Positions 44,400-53,828 of a DNA stretch of 64,000 nt are shown piece by piece (the first letter of the stretch is position 1; every line of letters begins with the position of its first letter). A program made the translations under genes and the position numbers. Source of the stretch: Erythrobacter sp047872805 (GTDB lineage Bacteria; Pseudomonadota; Alphaproteobacteria; Sphingomonadales; Sphingomonadaceae); the NCBI RefSeq assembly GCF_047872805.1, contig NZ_JBLQUK010000001.1:62001-126000 (forward strand). Direction: 5' to 3'. The notes beneath the pieces were generated by a model. The model made no database searches. It was not told the origin of the DNA and was given only the letters and a program-made list of their open reading frames with translations.

Positions 44400-46176
44400 C
44401 CCGCCAGAGTTTCAATCCCTTGGCAGTTCCGGGATCGACGGGCTCGAGCCATTCAGGCGCAGAGCCCGCGATCAGGCTTGCGGCGAAACCTTCCGGTGCA
44501 ATCCTGGCATACAAGTGCGCTTCTGCTTTGGATGGGCAAATAGCGACATAGGCGGTGCCGCGTTCGCTCAGTATCTGGCCCGCTTTGGCAGGCGAAGCCA
44601 GTGCCGTCTCAATCAGCACCCGCATGCTCGCGTGTCCGCGGTGGTGACCGGTGGCAAGGACGCTGTGGTCGCTGACCAGCAGCAGGTCAGGCGCGATATC
44701 GAGCGGGGCAAATATCTCTCCGCCGGGCAATAGCGCAAGCGCAGGCCCAGCATCAGTCACTCTACAATCGGTGGGCTTGCCAGCTACATGCTGGGCCGCT
44801 GCACCCGCCGAAGCGCGCGCGGGGAGCGCATTGGTCAACACCATAACCGGAAACGCCGGCAACAACGCGCAAGCCAGCGCGGCCATCGCGGCCATTCGCG
44901 GTGCAGCGCGATCCATCGACCGGATCGCGCGCAACCAGTGCCTGAGCTGCCAAGCCAAGGGAGGGGCCGCAAGGACGCAAGCAACCGCGCCTGCGCGCGA
45001 AACAAACACTGAAACCGCAATCGCCGCCGCCAGGATCAAGGCATAGTCGCCCCAGAAGCGGCGCAGCCAATCGCGTGATTTTGCCGCCAGATTGCGTGCC
45101 GCGATCAGCGCGATCAACGGGGTGACCATATATTGCAGCGCCGTGGTCAGCGATTGCCGCCAGACGGGCATCCCTTCGAGCACATTGGCGTGCCAATATC
45201 GCGCAACCAGTGGGTCAAGCTGCGAGAATCCGCCCCCGCTCGCGCAATGCGGTGCAGTCACCAGCAGCATGGCAATCGCACCGCAGCCAGCCAGCGCAAA
45301 CCCGCACAGCACAATTCCGCGCGGCGCAGGCTCGGACCGGGCGAGGAAGGTCAATACGATTGCGCCCCATCCGAACATGGCAAGGTGCAGCGGGCTTATC
45401 GCATCGCAATAGGTGGCCAGATCACCGATTCCATGGGTCAACACAAACAGGGCGGCTCCGGTGACCGCCAGCGATTGCATTGCATTGACCAGCCAAGCCC
45501 GCGCCTCGCGGTCGCGTAGCCAGCGCAGCGCCAGCACCGCAAAAATCATCGCTGCTAGTGGCAGACCCTCGATCGAGATTGACAGCCAAATCGCCAGAGC
45601 CGCGCCAATGACCCGCCCCCCCAGCCGCGGCGAGCGCGCCATCAATCCATTAACTGCGGCCAGCGCGCAAACAATCTGCCAACCGTGATGATCGATCCGC
45701 ATCGGCCCCAGCTGAAACAGCACCGGCACCGATATGGCGATCATCAACGAAGTCAGCGCGGCTTCTTCATCCCCCATCAATCGCCACGCAATCCGCGCGG
45801 CCAGCAGCATCGCAAGGCCCAAGGTAACCAGCGGAATCGCAATCAGCGCTGCCATTTCGGCCGCGCTCGCTCCGATCAGAGGCGTGAGAATCAGGACAGT
45901 TGCAGCCAGTGGCAGATCGACCAGCCGCGACCAATGCATAGGCACGCCGCCGCCCGGAGCATCGACCCGAGTTTGGGTAAGGTCGAACCAGCCTTGCCCC
46001 GCAATCAGATCGCGCACCTGCAGCAACCGCATCGCATCGTCGGGATCGGGAAAGCGAAAGCCGCTTATAGCGCTCCAGTTGACAGCAATCAGCAGCGCGC
46101 TGACCAATGCCCACGCGAGCCCCACTCTGCCAAGGAACTCAAGTGGAAAGGCAGCCCTGCGGCGATCAACCAGCAC
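44386..46176 (-). CDS. Polytopic membrane protein, GT-C glycosyltransferase-like
   Basis: A 596-residue membrane protein with about ten to twelve hydrophobic helices and a C-terminal soluble domain of about 130 residues. After the first helix comes FPDPDDAMRLLQVRDL (Asp 44, 46 and 47), then MHWSRLVDLPLA (residues 80-91). This layout recalls the first external loop of GT-C enzymes such as STT3/PglB and ArnT, where acidic residues bind metal and lipid-linked sugar. It is last in a three-gene operon with GtrA and a UGM-like flavoprotein. GT-C function is inferred from pattern; no experimental homologue is known to me. Confidence 0.7.
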   Translation of the reverse strand: MLVDRRRAAFPLEFLGRVGLAWALVSALLIAVNWSAISGFRFPDPDDAMRLLQVRDLIAGQGWFDLTQTRVDAPGGGVPMHWSRLVDLPLAATVLILTPLIGASAAEMAALIAIPLVTLGLAMLLAARIAWRLMGDEEAALTSLMIAISVPVLFQLGPMRIDHHGWQIVCALAAVNGLMARSPRLGGRVIGAALAIWLSISIEGLPLAAMIFAVLALRWLRDREARAWLVNAMQSLAVTGAALFVLTHGIGDLATYCDAISPLHLAMFGWGAIVLTFLARSEPAPRGIVLCGFALAGCGAIAMLLVTAPHCASGGGFSQLDPLVARYWHANVLEGMPVWRQSLTTALQYMVTPLIALIAARNLAAKSRDWLRRFWGDYALILAAAIAVSVFVSRAGAVACVLAAPPLAWQLRHWLRAIRSMDRAAPRMAAMAALACALLPAFPVMVLTNALPARASAGAAAQHVAGKPTDCRVTDAGPALALLPGGEIFAPLDIAPDLLLVSDHSVLATGHHRGHASMRVLIETALASPAKAGQILSERGTAYVAICPSKAEAHLYARIAPEGFAASLIAGSAPEWLEPVDPGTAKGLKLWRVKPE

Positions 46177-46180
46177 CGGC

Positions 46181-46630
46181 TCACGCTCTCTCTGCGGTGC
46201 GCATTTCGCTGCGAAAGACCATCCGACTGCGGATCAGCCATGTCGCGATGAAGCTGACCACCACCGCGCCGCCCTTTGCAATCCTTGGATCAGTACCCGA
46301 CCAATCACCCAGCCCAACGATCGCAGTGGTCAAAGCAAGGCCGAGCAGCGCCGAAATCACAAACAGCGCCTTTTGCCGGGTGCGCGCCATTCCATCAGCC
46401 GCCACCTTGTCCTGAAACACCGCACGGCTCGACATCAGCCAATGTGCCAGAATCCCCAGCGAATAGCCAATTGCCGATGCGGGGGCTGCCGCCACTCCCA
46501 GCGCGAGCAATGCCAGAAAGCTGCCGACATCGACCGCCAATGCCCCGACGCTCGCCAGGACATAGCGCAAAAACCGAATGTCGCGCAGCTTGGCGAAGAG
46601 CACGCCGGCTTGCATATGTTGCGCTGCCAT
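46181..46630 (-). CDS. GtrA-family membrane protein
   Basis: A 149-residue four-helix membrane protein of the GtrA family, whose members are thought to flip polyprenyl-phosphate-linked sugars. Helices lie at about residues 18-36, 40-58, 78-96 and 104-124. RYVLASVGALAVDVGSFLAL and the GYSLGILAHWLMSS segment fit the family. I start at ATG 46628-46630, 4 bases after the upstream flavoprotein stop; an in-frame TTG at 46663 is less likely. The next gene starts 4 bases after its stop. Its place between a flavoprotein and a GT-C-like protein supports a role in surface glycosylation. Confidence 0.85.
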   Translation of the reverse strand: MAAQHMQAGVLFAKLRDIRFLRYVLASVGALAVDVGSFLALLALGVAAAPASAIGYSLGILAHWLMSSRAVFQDKVAADGMARTRQKALFVISALLGLALTTAIVGLGDWSGTDPRIAKGGAVVVSFIATWLIRSRMVFRSEMRTAERA

Positions 46631-46634
46631 CACC

Positions 46635-48305
46635 TCACGCCGACTTGCGGATGTCTTCGTCAAACGCAGGCTGCGGCGCGGCCGTAATCCGCTCCGGAAC
46701 CCCGCGAAGCGATGTCAGTGCAGCGACCTGATCCTCGCTCAGCGGCTTGCTCGCTGCGGTTTCGGCGCCGCGATTTGGCAGGTGTGCCTCAGCGCCCTCG
46801 TCACCCGCTTCGTGATATTCGGCGTCTTCATTGACGCACCAAGTGTCATAGACGCGCTGACCGGCTAGGATATTTTCCACCGTCAGCATCGCGGTCATCA
46901 TCGCATGATCCTGATTGTTATAGCGGTGCATGCCGTTGCGTCCGACCAGATGCAGGTTCGGATGCTTTGCTTCCAGCTCAGCGCGCATGGCATCGACATT
47001 GGCAGCATAATGTTCATCATAGACCGGATAGGCCTTTTCCTGACGCACCACCGCACCGCCAATGACCTTTGCCGGATCAACGAGGCCGAGGATCTGCATC
47101 TCACGCTTGGCCAGTTCAACCAGATCGTCATCGGAAGATGACCACAGGCCGTCGCCTTCAAAGCAGAAATATTCGAGGCCGACACAGGCGACGTTTTCAT
47201 CCGGTACCATTTCGGGTGACCAGCTGCGAAAATTCTGGACGCGCCCGACCTGAACCTTGCTGTCGTGGATATAGATCCAATTGTCGGGGAACAGGTCGTC
47301 GCTTTCGATCATCAGCGCCACGGTAAGGAAATCGCGATATTTCAGATCATTGGCCTGCAACGTGCTTTCCGGCAGCGGGTGCAGCCGCCGCGAAAGCTCG
47401 CGCATCGGGGCAGAACTGATCACGTCCTTGGCGCGGATTTGCGCCGTTCCCGCTGCGCTGGTTGCGGTCATCGACCAGCCAAAGCCTTCGTCATTCGGAC
47501 CGATTGCCGCCACCCGGTCAAGAGCGTGGCCCATCAGAACGCGGCCCTTGCCCGATGCGACAATCTTGTCGCGCGCAGCGTCCCACATCATTCCGGGGCC
47601 AAGCCGCGGGTAGCGGAAGGTTTCGAGCAACGTTTTTACTGTCTGACCATCGTTGGGCGTCTTGTTAAGACCCAATGATCGTTTTAGCCCGTCGATCACC
47701 GCACCCATCAGCGACAGACCCTTAATCCGCTGCGCTGCCCAATCCGCGCTCATTTCATCGCATGGCATGCCCCACACTTTCTCGGTGTAGGTCTTGAAGA
47801 AGATCGAATAGAGTTTCTCGCCGAACTGGTTGGTGGTCCAGTCTTCAAAGCTCTTCACATCCTTGATCGGGAATGCCCGGCGCCAAAGGTAACTCGCCAT
47901 GCAGGCGGTCGAGCGCAGAATGCCGAGATTGCCCAGAGCTTCGAAGGCGCGCAGCGGATAGGAGTAGAATTTGCCCTCGTAATAGATGCGGCTCATGCGG
48001 GGGCGCTGGATGAAATCATCAGGCAGGATCTCGTTCCAAAGATCGACGACCGCCTGCGATTTAGAAAAGAAGCGGTGCCCGCCAATGTCAAAGCGGTAAC
48101 CCTGATGTTCGACCGTGCGGCTGATACCGCCCACATAGGTTGCGTCTTTTTCGATGATGGCGACGGTCTTGCCCGCCTTGGTCAGCAAATATCCAGCGGT
48201 CAGCCCGGCAGGGCCCGCTCCGATAATCGCGACATCGACGTCGATGATACCGGATACCGTGGTATTCAGCGTGTTTTCTGTTGCTTCAACGCCTTGCTGC
48301 GTCAT
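46635..48305 (-). CDS. FAD/NAD(P)-dependent oxidoreductase, UGM/protoporphyrinogen-oxidase-like
   Basis: A flavoprotein of about 556 residues. The dinucleotide motif VAIIGAGPAGLTAGYLL begins at about residue 25, followed by GGISRTVEHQGYRFDIGGHRFF, the pattern of UDP-galactopyranose mutase and COG1232 amine-oxidase-like proteins. The C-terminal FAD contact is HLVGRNGMHRYNNQDHAM. I favour ATG 48303-48305 over ATG 48353. It heads the operon with GtrA and the GT-C-like protein at 4-base spacings. Such flavoproteins near sugar-transfer genes probably modify a lipid-linked or nucleotide sugar, but the reaction is unknown. The acidic tail after about residue 500 is family-atypical. Confidence 0.85.
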   Translation of the reverse strand: MTQQGVEATENTLNTTVSGIIDVDVAIIGAGPAGLTAGYLLTKAGKTVAIIEKDATYVGGISRTVEHQGYRFDIGGHRFFSKSQAVVDLWNEILPDDFIQRPRMSRIYYEGKFYSYPLRAFEALGNLGILRSTACMASYLWRRAFPIKDVKSFEDWTTNQFGEKLYSIFFKTYTEKVWGMPCDEMSADWAAQRIKGLSLMGAVIDGLKRSLGLNKTPNDGQTVKTLLETFRYPRLGPGMMWDAARDKIVASGKGRVLMGHALDRVAAIGPNDEGFGWSMTATSAAGTAQIRAKDVISSAPMRELSRRLHPLPESTLQANDLKYRDFLTVALMIESDDLFPDNWIYIHDSKVQVGRVQNFRSWSPEMVPDENVACVGLEYFCFEGDGLWSSSDDDLVELAKREMQILGLVDPAKVIGGAVVRQEKAYPVYDEHYAANVDAMRAELEAKHPNLHLVGRNGMHRYNNQDHAMMTAMLTVENILAGQRVYDTWCVNEDAEYHEAGDEGAEAHLPNRGAETAASKPLSEDQVAALTSLRGVPERITAAPQPAFDEDIRKSA

Positions 48306-48453
48306 GCAAACCCCCGTTTGATCACCCGGCGCGCCGTGCTGCGACCGGTTCATCGGCAGGAGTGAAGGAAATTGGTTAGCGAGGCGTAAACAAGCCCGCT
48401 TAATTGCGGAAAATTTGTCCGCCTCTCCGCAAGATCACCTAGGCGCGCGAAGG

Positions 48454-49089
48454 TCAGCCCAGCAGGCGCGGACACTGCAATCGGGCGGCGAAACGGGCAA
48501 AGTCAGCAAGGGTCAAGGTGTCGTCGAACACGACCCCATACTGATTTCCCCGCCGCCAGCGCACCTTTGCGCGCACTTCTAGGGGCACAAGGTCGCTTTC
48601 TGCGCTGGCGATACGGACGGTCTGATCAATTGCGAACAGACCGTCGCATTCGAAGCGCGCGCCTTGCTGCGACAGGTTTTCAACGGTGCCCTCACTCGAT
48701 TGCGTCAGGGTCTTGATAGTGATGGGAAAGCACAACCCGAGCCTAAGACCGCGCTTTGGAAATTCGCAGGCTTCGGTGATGAATTTTTGCACATCGACCG
48801 TTTTGACGAATTCAAATCCCGCCTCATTCTCACGGTCCCACACTGCGCGCAGTTCGTAGACACCGCCGCCGGGCATATGCAATTCAACCGGATCGCCGGT
48901 CGGCACCGCGTGGAACAGCCGCATCGCAACCCCGGTTTCGGAAATGTCGCGCACCACGCAGACAAATTCGCCCTGAGAGGTAACCAGCTTCGCCGCCCGG
49001 ATGAGCAGATTGAAACGCGGCGCAGCACGCGCCTCTGCGCCCACTACAGGGTCGCTCGCCTCAACTGCCTTAATCGCTGCCTTTTCCAT
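48454..49089 (-). CDS. Tandem PilZ-domain protein (paralogue)
   Basis: A 211-residue protein with the same two-halved PilZ layout as the one at 5318. Half one has RAAPR (RxxxR) and RDISETG; half two has RGLRL and ENLSQQG. Both second motifs fit (D/N)xSxxG, so c-di-GMP binding is more plausible here than in the other copy. I use ATG 49087-49089, because the upstream open frame runs into the tRNA gene. It lies 107 bases beyond the tRNA end on the same strand. The partner is unknown. Confidence 0.84.
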   Translation of the reverse strand: MEKAAIKAVEASDPVVGAEARAAPRFNLLIRAAKLVTSQGEFVCVVRDISETGVAMRLFHAVPTGDPVELHMPGGGVYELRAVWDRENEAGFEFVKTVDVQKFITEACEFPKRGLRLGLCFPITIKTLTQSSEGTVENLSQQGARFECDGLFAIDQTVRIASAESDLVPLEVRAKVRWRRGNQYGVVFDDTLTLADFARFAARLQCPRLLG

Positions 49090-49196
49090 ATTCGCATTGC
49101 CTGGCGCTGCCCCGTTCAAAGGATACGGGTCAGGTTTATTGGGATTCCTGAATTCGGAGCATTGCATTAGGTCAAGAGGGGTTAAGACCCGGATAA

Positions 49197-49281
49197 TGGT
49201 GCGGGTGGTGGGATTCGAACCCACACGATCAAGGATCAGGGGATTTTAAGTCCCCGGCGTCTACCGTTCCGCCACACCCGC
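49197..49281 (-). tRNA. tRNA-Leu (anticodon UAA)
   Basis: An 85-base tRNA on the minus strand. The acceptor stem GCGGGTG pairs with CACCCGC, followed by the discriminator A and an encoded CCA. The anticodon stem GGGGA/TCCCC closes the loop CTTAAAA with anticodon TAA. There is a long variable arm (GATC, loop, GATC) typical of type II leucine tRNAs. The T-arm GTGGG-TTCGAAT-CCCAC is canonical. It should read UUA (and UUG by wobble). Confidence 0.96.
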
Positions 49282-49445
49282 AATCCGGCACGGGGGCCGG
49301 AGCCGTGCGATAGCCAGACGCGCGGCTCAGGGCAATATGATGGCGCCGGGCACGTAAGTCTTGCCATCCGCGCACCGCACTACGCCTTGCGCATGTGCGC
49401 GCGAAGCCCCATTCCTTCACCCATTGACAAGCGAGCGGAATTTCC

Positions 49446-51131
49446 ATGGCGGGCGATAGTGTACATGACGCACATTCGGTGGTGGCGACGATCCAGCCGG
49501 CGATCACCTTGCTGGGGCTCGGTATCGGTGCAGCTCTGGCCTCGCGCGCATGCAGGCTCAATCCGATCGTCGGTTATCTGGGGCTGGGGTTGGCTCTCAG
49601 CGCGCTGGGCTTTGCAAACAGTTTCAGCGGACCAGTGGTGGCCGCAATGGCCGAGGCGGGCGTCATGTTCCTGTTGTTCAACCTCGGACTGCATTTTTCG
49701 CTAGGCCGGATTCGGGCCGAGGCGGCGAATATCTTCGGATTCGGTGCATTGCAGATGCTGGTTGCCGGTGGCGGGTTTTCGGCACTCTTTTTCCTGATTG
49801 GCTTGCCGGGCGAGTTTGCCGTGATCGGCGGTTTCGCCATGGGCTTGTCCTCGACCGCAGTCGTCATCGGCCTGGTACGCGAACGCGATCAGGAAGACTG
49901 CCCGGTTGGCCGCGCGGCGCAATCGATCCTAATTTTTCAGGACATTGCTGCAATCTTGTTGTTGGTTGCCGCGGGATCGCTGGGCAGTGGCGGCGCGTTG
50001 GCCCCGGCGCTGGGAATCGCGGGGGTAAAGGCGCTTGCCGCCTTTATAATCGCAGTGCTGTTTGCGCGCTATCTCACCGGGCCGCTGTTCCGCCTGATCG
50101 CGCGGGCGGGCAGCAGCGAGGTCTACACCGCGACCGCATTGTTCATAGCGCTGGCGGCAGGATGGGCGACAGGAATGGCCGGGCTATCGCTGACGCTGGG
50201 CGCGTTTCTAGGTGGGATGGCGGTGGCGGATTCGCGTTACAAGATCATGGTCCAGACCGAAATCGACGCGTTTCGCGGATTGTTCCTGAGTTTCTTTTTT
50301 ATCTCGGTCGGGCTTTCGATCGATCCGGTAATCCTGGCTGGCAACTGGGCGCTTGTGTTCGCGGTTGCGATCGGTTTGATTGCGCTGAAATGTCTTTTCA
50401 ACGTTGCGGCCGGACTGGTCAATCGCTGGTCAATACCGGGTTCGATCCAGCTCGGCTTTCTGCTCGGGCAAGGGAGTGAATTTGCGCTGGTGATCCTTGC
50501 TCTTCCGGCCATTGCCGGATTGATCGAGCCGCGGTTGGCGTCAATTCTGGTTACTGCAATCGCGATCAGCCTGGCGGTGACCCCGCTGATATCGAATTTT
50601 GGCCGCAAGCTGGCAGGCAAATTGCGGCGCGGCCCGTCTGACAGGAAACTCGCAGGCGATGATGCTCCGGTCGTGATTATCGGACTTGGCCCAACCGGGC
50701 GCGCGGTTGCCGACGCGCTTAGCTATAATGAAATCGGCTATCTGGCGGTTGAGCCTGACCCGGTGCGGTTTGAGATCGCGCTCGCAGACGGCTATCATGT
50801 GCATCACGCCAATCCCGCTGACCCCCGCAGCTGGGATGCGCTGGGCATGGGCAAACGCGAGGTTGTGGTGGTTGCCGCTGGCAATATCAGCGTTTCGCGC
50901 GAGCTAAGCCCGCTGGTGCAGGAGCGTCTGCCGAATATCGCCCGCGTGATCGCCTTGCCCGGTGCCGAAGCGCTCGAGGAATTCATCGACCTTGGCATGG
51001 TGCCGGTGGATGTAAAGGCTCCGCGCGGGACCGAACGCGTTATCGAGATGGTGTTTCAGGCGCTCGATCGGGATCGCAAGCTGCCGGTAAGCAGCCTGAG
51101 CGAAGAGGACCGCGCGCTCGAATATGCGTAA
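49446..51131 (+). CDS. CPA2-family monovalent cation/proton antiporter
   Basis: A 561-residue inner-membrane antiporter of the KefB/KefC/YbaL type. About twelve helices occupy residues 15-390, with family segments GYLGLGLALSALGFA, GFAMGLSSTAVVIGLV and AGLSLTLGAFLGGMAVADS. A cytosolic TrkA-N (Rossmann) domain follows from about 400, with VIIGLGPTGRAVADAL as its nucleotide motif. There is no TrkA-C domain after it, as in YbaL. It likely exchanges K+ or Na+ for protons under redox or nucleotide control. It is convergent with ihfB. Confidence 0.92.
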   Translation: MAGDSVHDAHSVVATIQPAITLLGLGIGAALASRACRLNPIVGYLGLGLALSALGFANSFSGPVVAAMAEAGVMFLLFNLGLHFSLGRIRAEAANIFGFGALQMLVAGGGFSALFFLIGLPGEFAVIGGFAMGLSSTAVVIGLVRERDQEDCPVGRAAQSILIFQDIAAILLLVAAGSLGSGGALAPALGIAGVKALAAFIIAVLFARYLTGPLFRLIARAGSSEVYTATALFIALAAGWATGMAGLSLTLGAFLGGMAVADSRYKIMVQTEIDAFRGLFLSFFFISVGLSIDPVILAGNWALVFAVAIGLIALKCLFNVAAGLVNRWSIPGSIQLGFLLGQGSEFALVILALPAIAGLIEPRLASILVTAIAISLAVTPLISNFGRKLAGKLRRGPSDRKLAGDDAPVVIIGLGPTGRAVADALSYNEIGYLAVEPDPVRFEIALADGYHVHHANPADPRSWDALGMGKREVVVVAAGNISVSRELSPLVQERLPNIARVIALPGAEALEEFIDLGMVPVDVKAPRGTERVIEMVFQALDRDRKLPVSSLSEEDRALEYA

Positions 51132-51142
51132 ACCCTTACAGG

Positions 51143-51424
51143 TTACGCGTCGTTGAGCCGTTTGCGGATTTCCTTGCCAGCCTTGAAATACGGGACACGT
51201 TTCGCCGGAACCGGCACGGCTTCGCCGGTGCGCGGATTGCGTCCGGTGCGTGCCTCGCGTTCGCGCGTGGAGAACGCCCCAAACCCGCGCAGTTCGACCC
51301 GCCCACCTTCGGCAAGCCGCTGAGCGATTTCGTCAAAGAAGATATCGACCACTTGTTCGATCTCTTCCGCACGCAAATCGGGGTTGTCCTTGTGCAACTC
51401 GTGCAAAAGTTCGGACCGTATCAT
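51143..51424 (-). CDS. ihfB: Integration host factor, beta subunit
   Basis: A 93-residue HU/IHF-family DNA-bending protein. Residues 1-45 form the two dimerisation helices (MIRSELLHELHKDNPDLRAE). GGRVELRGFGAFSTR follows, and the flexible arm GRNPRTGEAVPVPAKRVPYF contains the intercalating Pro. It pairs with IhfA (not in this window) to bend DNA at promoters and recombination sites. A strong ribosome site, GGGAGGG, precedes the ATG. Confidence 0.96.
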   Translation of the reverse strand: MIRSELLHELHKDNPDLRAEEIEQVVDIFFDEIAQRLAEGGRVELRGFGAFSTREREARTGRNPRTGEAVPVPAKRVPYFKAGKEIRKRLNDA

Positions 51425-51612
51425 ATTGCCCTCCCGGCGAACCCCGCAGCCCCTGCTGCTGCGTCGTCACCGCTGCGGTGTATCCGCCCGCCTATTTCCC
51501 AATTGCCCGGACCCGGCGAGCAACACAGATGCATAGGTGCCAGAATCCATTAATTCTCGCAAGGATGGTGCGAAAAATTGTTTGGCACAGGGCTATTTAG
51601 CTCTTGAGGAGC

Positions 51613-51637
51613 GCCCCTGACGGCTTCCGCCAAGGGC
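51613..51637 (-). terminator. Hairpin just after the GntR gene
   Basis: Read on the minus strand, an 11-base-pair stem with a 3-base loop (GCCCTTGGCGG, AAG, CCGTCAGGGGC, two G-T pairs) starts 8 bases after the GntR stop. There is no T-run behind it, so it is a weak intrinsic terminator or a transcript-end stabilising hairpin. Confidence 0.45.
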
Positions 51638-51644
51638 CGCATGC

Positions 51645-51983
51645 TTAACCTTGCTCGACCAGATCGGCGGGTTTGAGCCCCAGCCGCGTCATCCGGTCGC
51701 GGATTTCCGGCCATTCGGTGCTCAAAAAGCGGTCGCGTTCACGGCTGCGCAGCAATTCCGCCGCACCTTTGACGACATACATGCCGACGCCGCGCTGAAC
51801 CTCGACCAGGCCATCATTCTGAAATTGCTGATACGCCTTTGCGACGGTCAGCGGGTTCGCGCCCTGCTCTGCGGCGAGCGCCCGAACTGAGGGCAACATT
51901 GCGCCTTCGGGGTAGTCTCCCTGAATGATGGCCGCCGCGATCTGATCGCGCAATTTGAGGTAGACGGGTCTGGATTGGGTCAT
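51645..51983 (-). CDS. GntR-family regulator, YtrA-like
   Basis: A 112-residue repressor-type protein. A winged helix of GntR kind covers residues 7-75: PVYLKLRDQIAAAIIQGDYP, LPSVRALAAEQGANPLTVAKAY, and the wing LVEVQRGVGMYV. Only about 35 residues follow, the short tail of YtrA-type members, with no ligand domain. YtrA regulators usually control ABC transporter genes next to them, but none is adjacent here; the neighbour is a peptide transporter gene in the opposite direction. Its regulon is therefore open. Confidence 0.92.
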   Translation of the reverse strand: MTQSRPVYLKLRDQIAAAIIQGDYPEGAMLPSVRALAAEQGANPLTVAKAYQQFQNDGLVEVQRGVGMYVVKGAAELLRSRERDRFLSTEWPEIRDRMTRLGLKPADLVEQG

Positions 51984-52160
51984 GTTTATCTCGCTAGGTG
52001 CATCAGTGCCATAATACAGCCATGCGCGTCAAGTTTCGCCGGTTCGGTAAGATCATAAGCCAAGGGCGAAACAAAAGCTTCACATGGGCGAATGAGGCGC
52101 TACGTTGCGCCGCCATGACCGGCCCATTGAGAGGCCGCTGGAAATTCGGGGATCACGCAG

Positions 52161-53792
52161 ATGAAAGATATGTCGCTTTGGAACGAAGGGGATTGGATCG
52201 CTGCGATCGCCTCCGTCGTCTTGATGGTTTTTCTTGCCGCAGGGGCATTTGCTGTCACGCGCAAATCGCCGGAAGTGGGCGGTCATCCCAAAGGTCTGTA
52301 TATTCTTTTCTTCGCCGAGATGTGGGAGCGTTTCTCCTATTACGGCATGCGAGCCCTGCTGATTTTCTATCTCACGCAGCACTGGCTGTTCAACGATAGC
52401 GCATCGAACATCGTTTATGGTGCGTATGTCAGCCTTGTCTACATTACACCTGTCCTAGGCGGCTGGCTTGCTGATCGGTACCTCGGTCAACGCAAGGCAG
52501 TTCTGTTTGGTGCCGTGCTGCTGACCTTCGGCCATTTCCTCATGGCTTTCGAAGGAACCGGTGGTCAAAACGATCCGACAATCAACATCTTCTGGCTCGC
52601 GCTAAGCTTTATCATCGTCGGCTCCGGCTTTCTCAAAGCCAACATCTCGGTCATCGTCGGACAGCTTTATCCGAGAACCGATGTTCGGCGCGACGGTGCC
52701 TACACCATTTTCTACATGGGGATTAATGTCGGCGCTGCGATCGGCACGATTATCGCGGGCTATCTCGGTATCACGCTGGGTTGGGCATACGGTTTCGGCG
52801 CCGCCGGTATCGGGATGTTGCTGGGCCTGACCGTCTTCGTGCTCGGCAAGCCTTTGCTGCTGGGTCAGGGTGAGCCACCAAAGCCGCTGGCGATGAACAC
52901 CGAAATGGTCATGTATGGCGTCGGCATAGTAGGCGTGGCGATCATGTGGGTGCTGATCCAGTACCAGTCTGTCGTTGGCGGGCTGATGCTGCTTTCGGGC
53001 GCGTTGCTGCTTGCTTATGTGCTGTTTGAAGCGTTCAAATTGGACAAGGAACCGCGCGAGCGAATGTATGCGGTGCTTTTTCTGATCGCGCTTCAGCCAT
53101 TGTTCTGGGGACTGTTCGAACAGGCGGGAGGATCGCTCAATCTGTTTACCGATCGTTATGTCGATCTGGGCGGGGTTCCGGCTCCGATTTTCCAATCGAT
53201 CAATCCGATATACATCATTCTCTTGGCACCTTTGTTCGCATGGCTTTGGACGTTCTTGGGTCGCCGCGGGCTTGAACCTTCGACGCCGGCAAAATTCGGG
53301 CTGGGTCTGGTTCAACTGGGCTTCGGTTTTCTTGTTCTGGTCTGGGGCGCGGCTTCGGTGGGAATAGACGCCAAAGTTCCAGTCATCTTCCTTTTCGGCA
53401 TTTATCTGTTCCACACCACCGGCGAACTCTGCCTTAGCCCAGTTGGCTTGTCTGCCATGAACCGCCTGTCCCCCAAACATCTGGCCAGCCTGATTATGGG
53501 TGCGTGGTTTTTTGCGACGGCGGGCGGCAATTATGTCGCCGGGATGATCGGTGCAGCAACAGGCGGCGAAGATGGTGTCATGTCGCGTCAGGCGACGATG
53601 GATATCTATTGGCAGATCGGTCTGATCGCTATGGGTGTTGGGGTCGTGGTCATCCTGATTTCAGGTCTTGTCAAGAAACTCATGCACCTCGACACGCTTC
53701 AGGATGCGGATGACCACCTTACTGGAGCGCCCGCCGCTGGGCTCGAAGCGCAGGAGGGCGGGGTCCATCCTGCCACTCGGCCAACTGCATAA
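52161..53792 (+). CDS. Proton-coupled di/tripeptide transporter (POT/PTR2)
   Basis: A 543-residue major-facilitator transporter of the POT family, taking up di- and tripeptides with protons. The signature FAEMWERFSYYGMRALL lies at about residues 51-67, with its conserved ExxERFxYYG. GGWLADRYLGQRKAV, the POT motif 2 region (FYMGINVGAAIGTIIAG) and GTGGQNDP follow. About fourteen helices are present. Two amidohydrolase genes follow 36 bases later, suggesting peptide or amide uptake linked to hydrolysis. The ATG is weakly supported by GGGGATCACG. Confidence 0.94.
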   Translation: MKDMSLWNEGDWIAAIASVVLMVFLAAGAFAVTRKSPEVGGHPKGLYILFFAEMWERFSYYGMRALLIFYLTQHWLFNDSASNIVYGAYVSLVYITPVLGGWLADRYLGQRKAVLFGAVLLTFGHFLMAFEGTGGQNDPTINIFWLALSFIIVGSGFLKANISVIVGQLYPRTDVRRDGAYTIFYMGINVGAAIGTIIAGYLGITLGWAYGFGAAGIGMLLGLTVFVLGKPLLLGQGEPPKPLAMNTEMVMYGVGIVGVAIMWVLIQYQSVVGGLMLLSGALLLAYVLFEAFKLDKEPRERMYAVLFLIALQPLFWGLFEQAGGSLNLFTDRYVDLGGVPAPIFQSINPIYIILLAPLFAWLWTFLGRRGLEPSTPAKFGLGLVQLGFGFLVLVWGAASVGIDAKVPVIFLFGIYLFHTTGELCLSPVGLSAMNRLSPKHLASLIMGAWFFATAGGNYVAGMIGAATGGEDGVMSRQATMDIYWQIGLIAMGVGVVVILISGLVKKLMHLDTLQDADDHLTGAPAAGLEAQEGGVHPATRPTA

Positions 53793-53828
53793 CAGCCGCA
53801 TAGCAATTGCATGTTCAAGGGAAAGACG

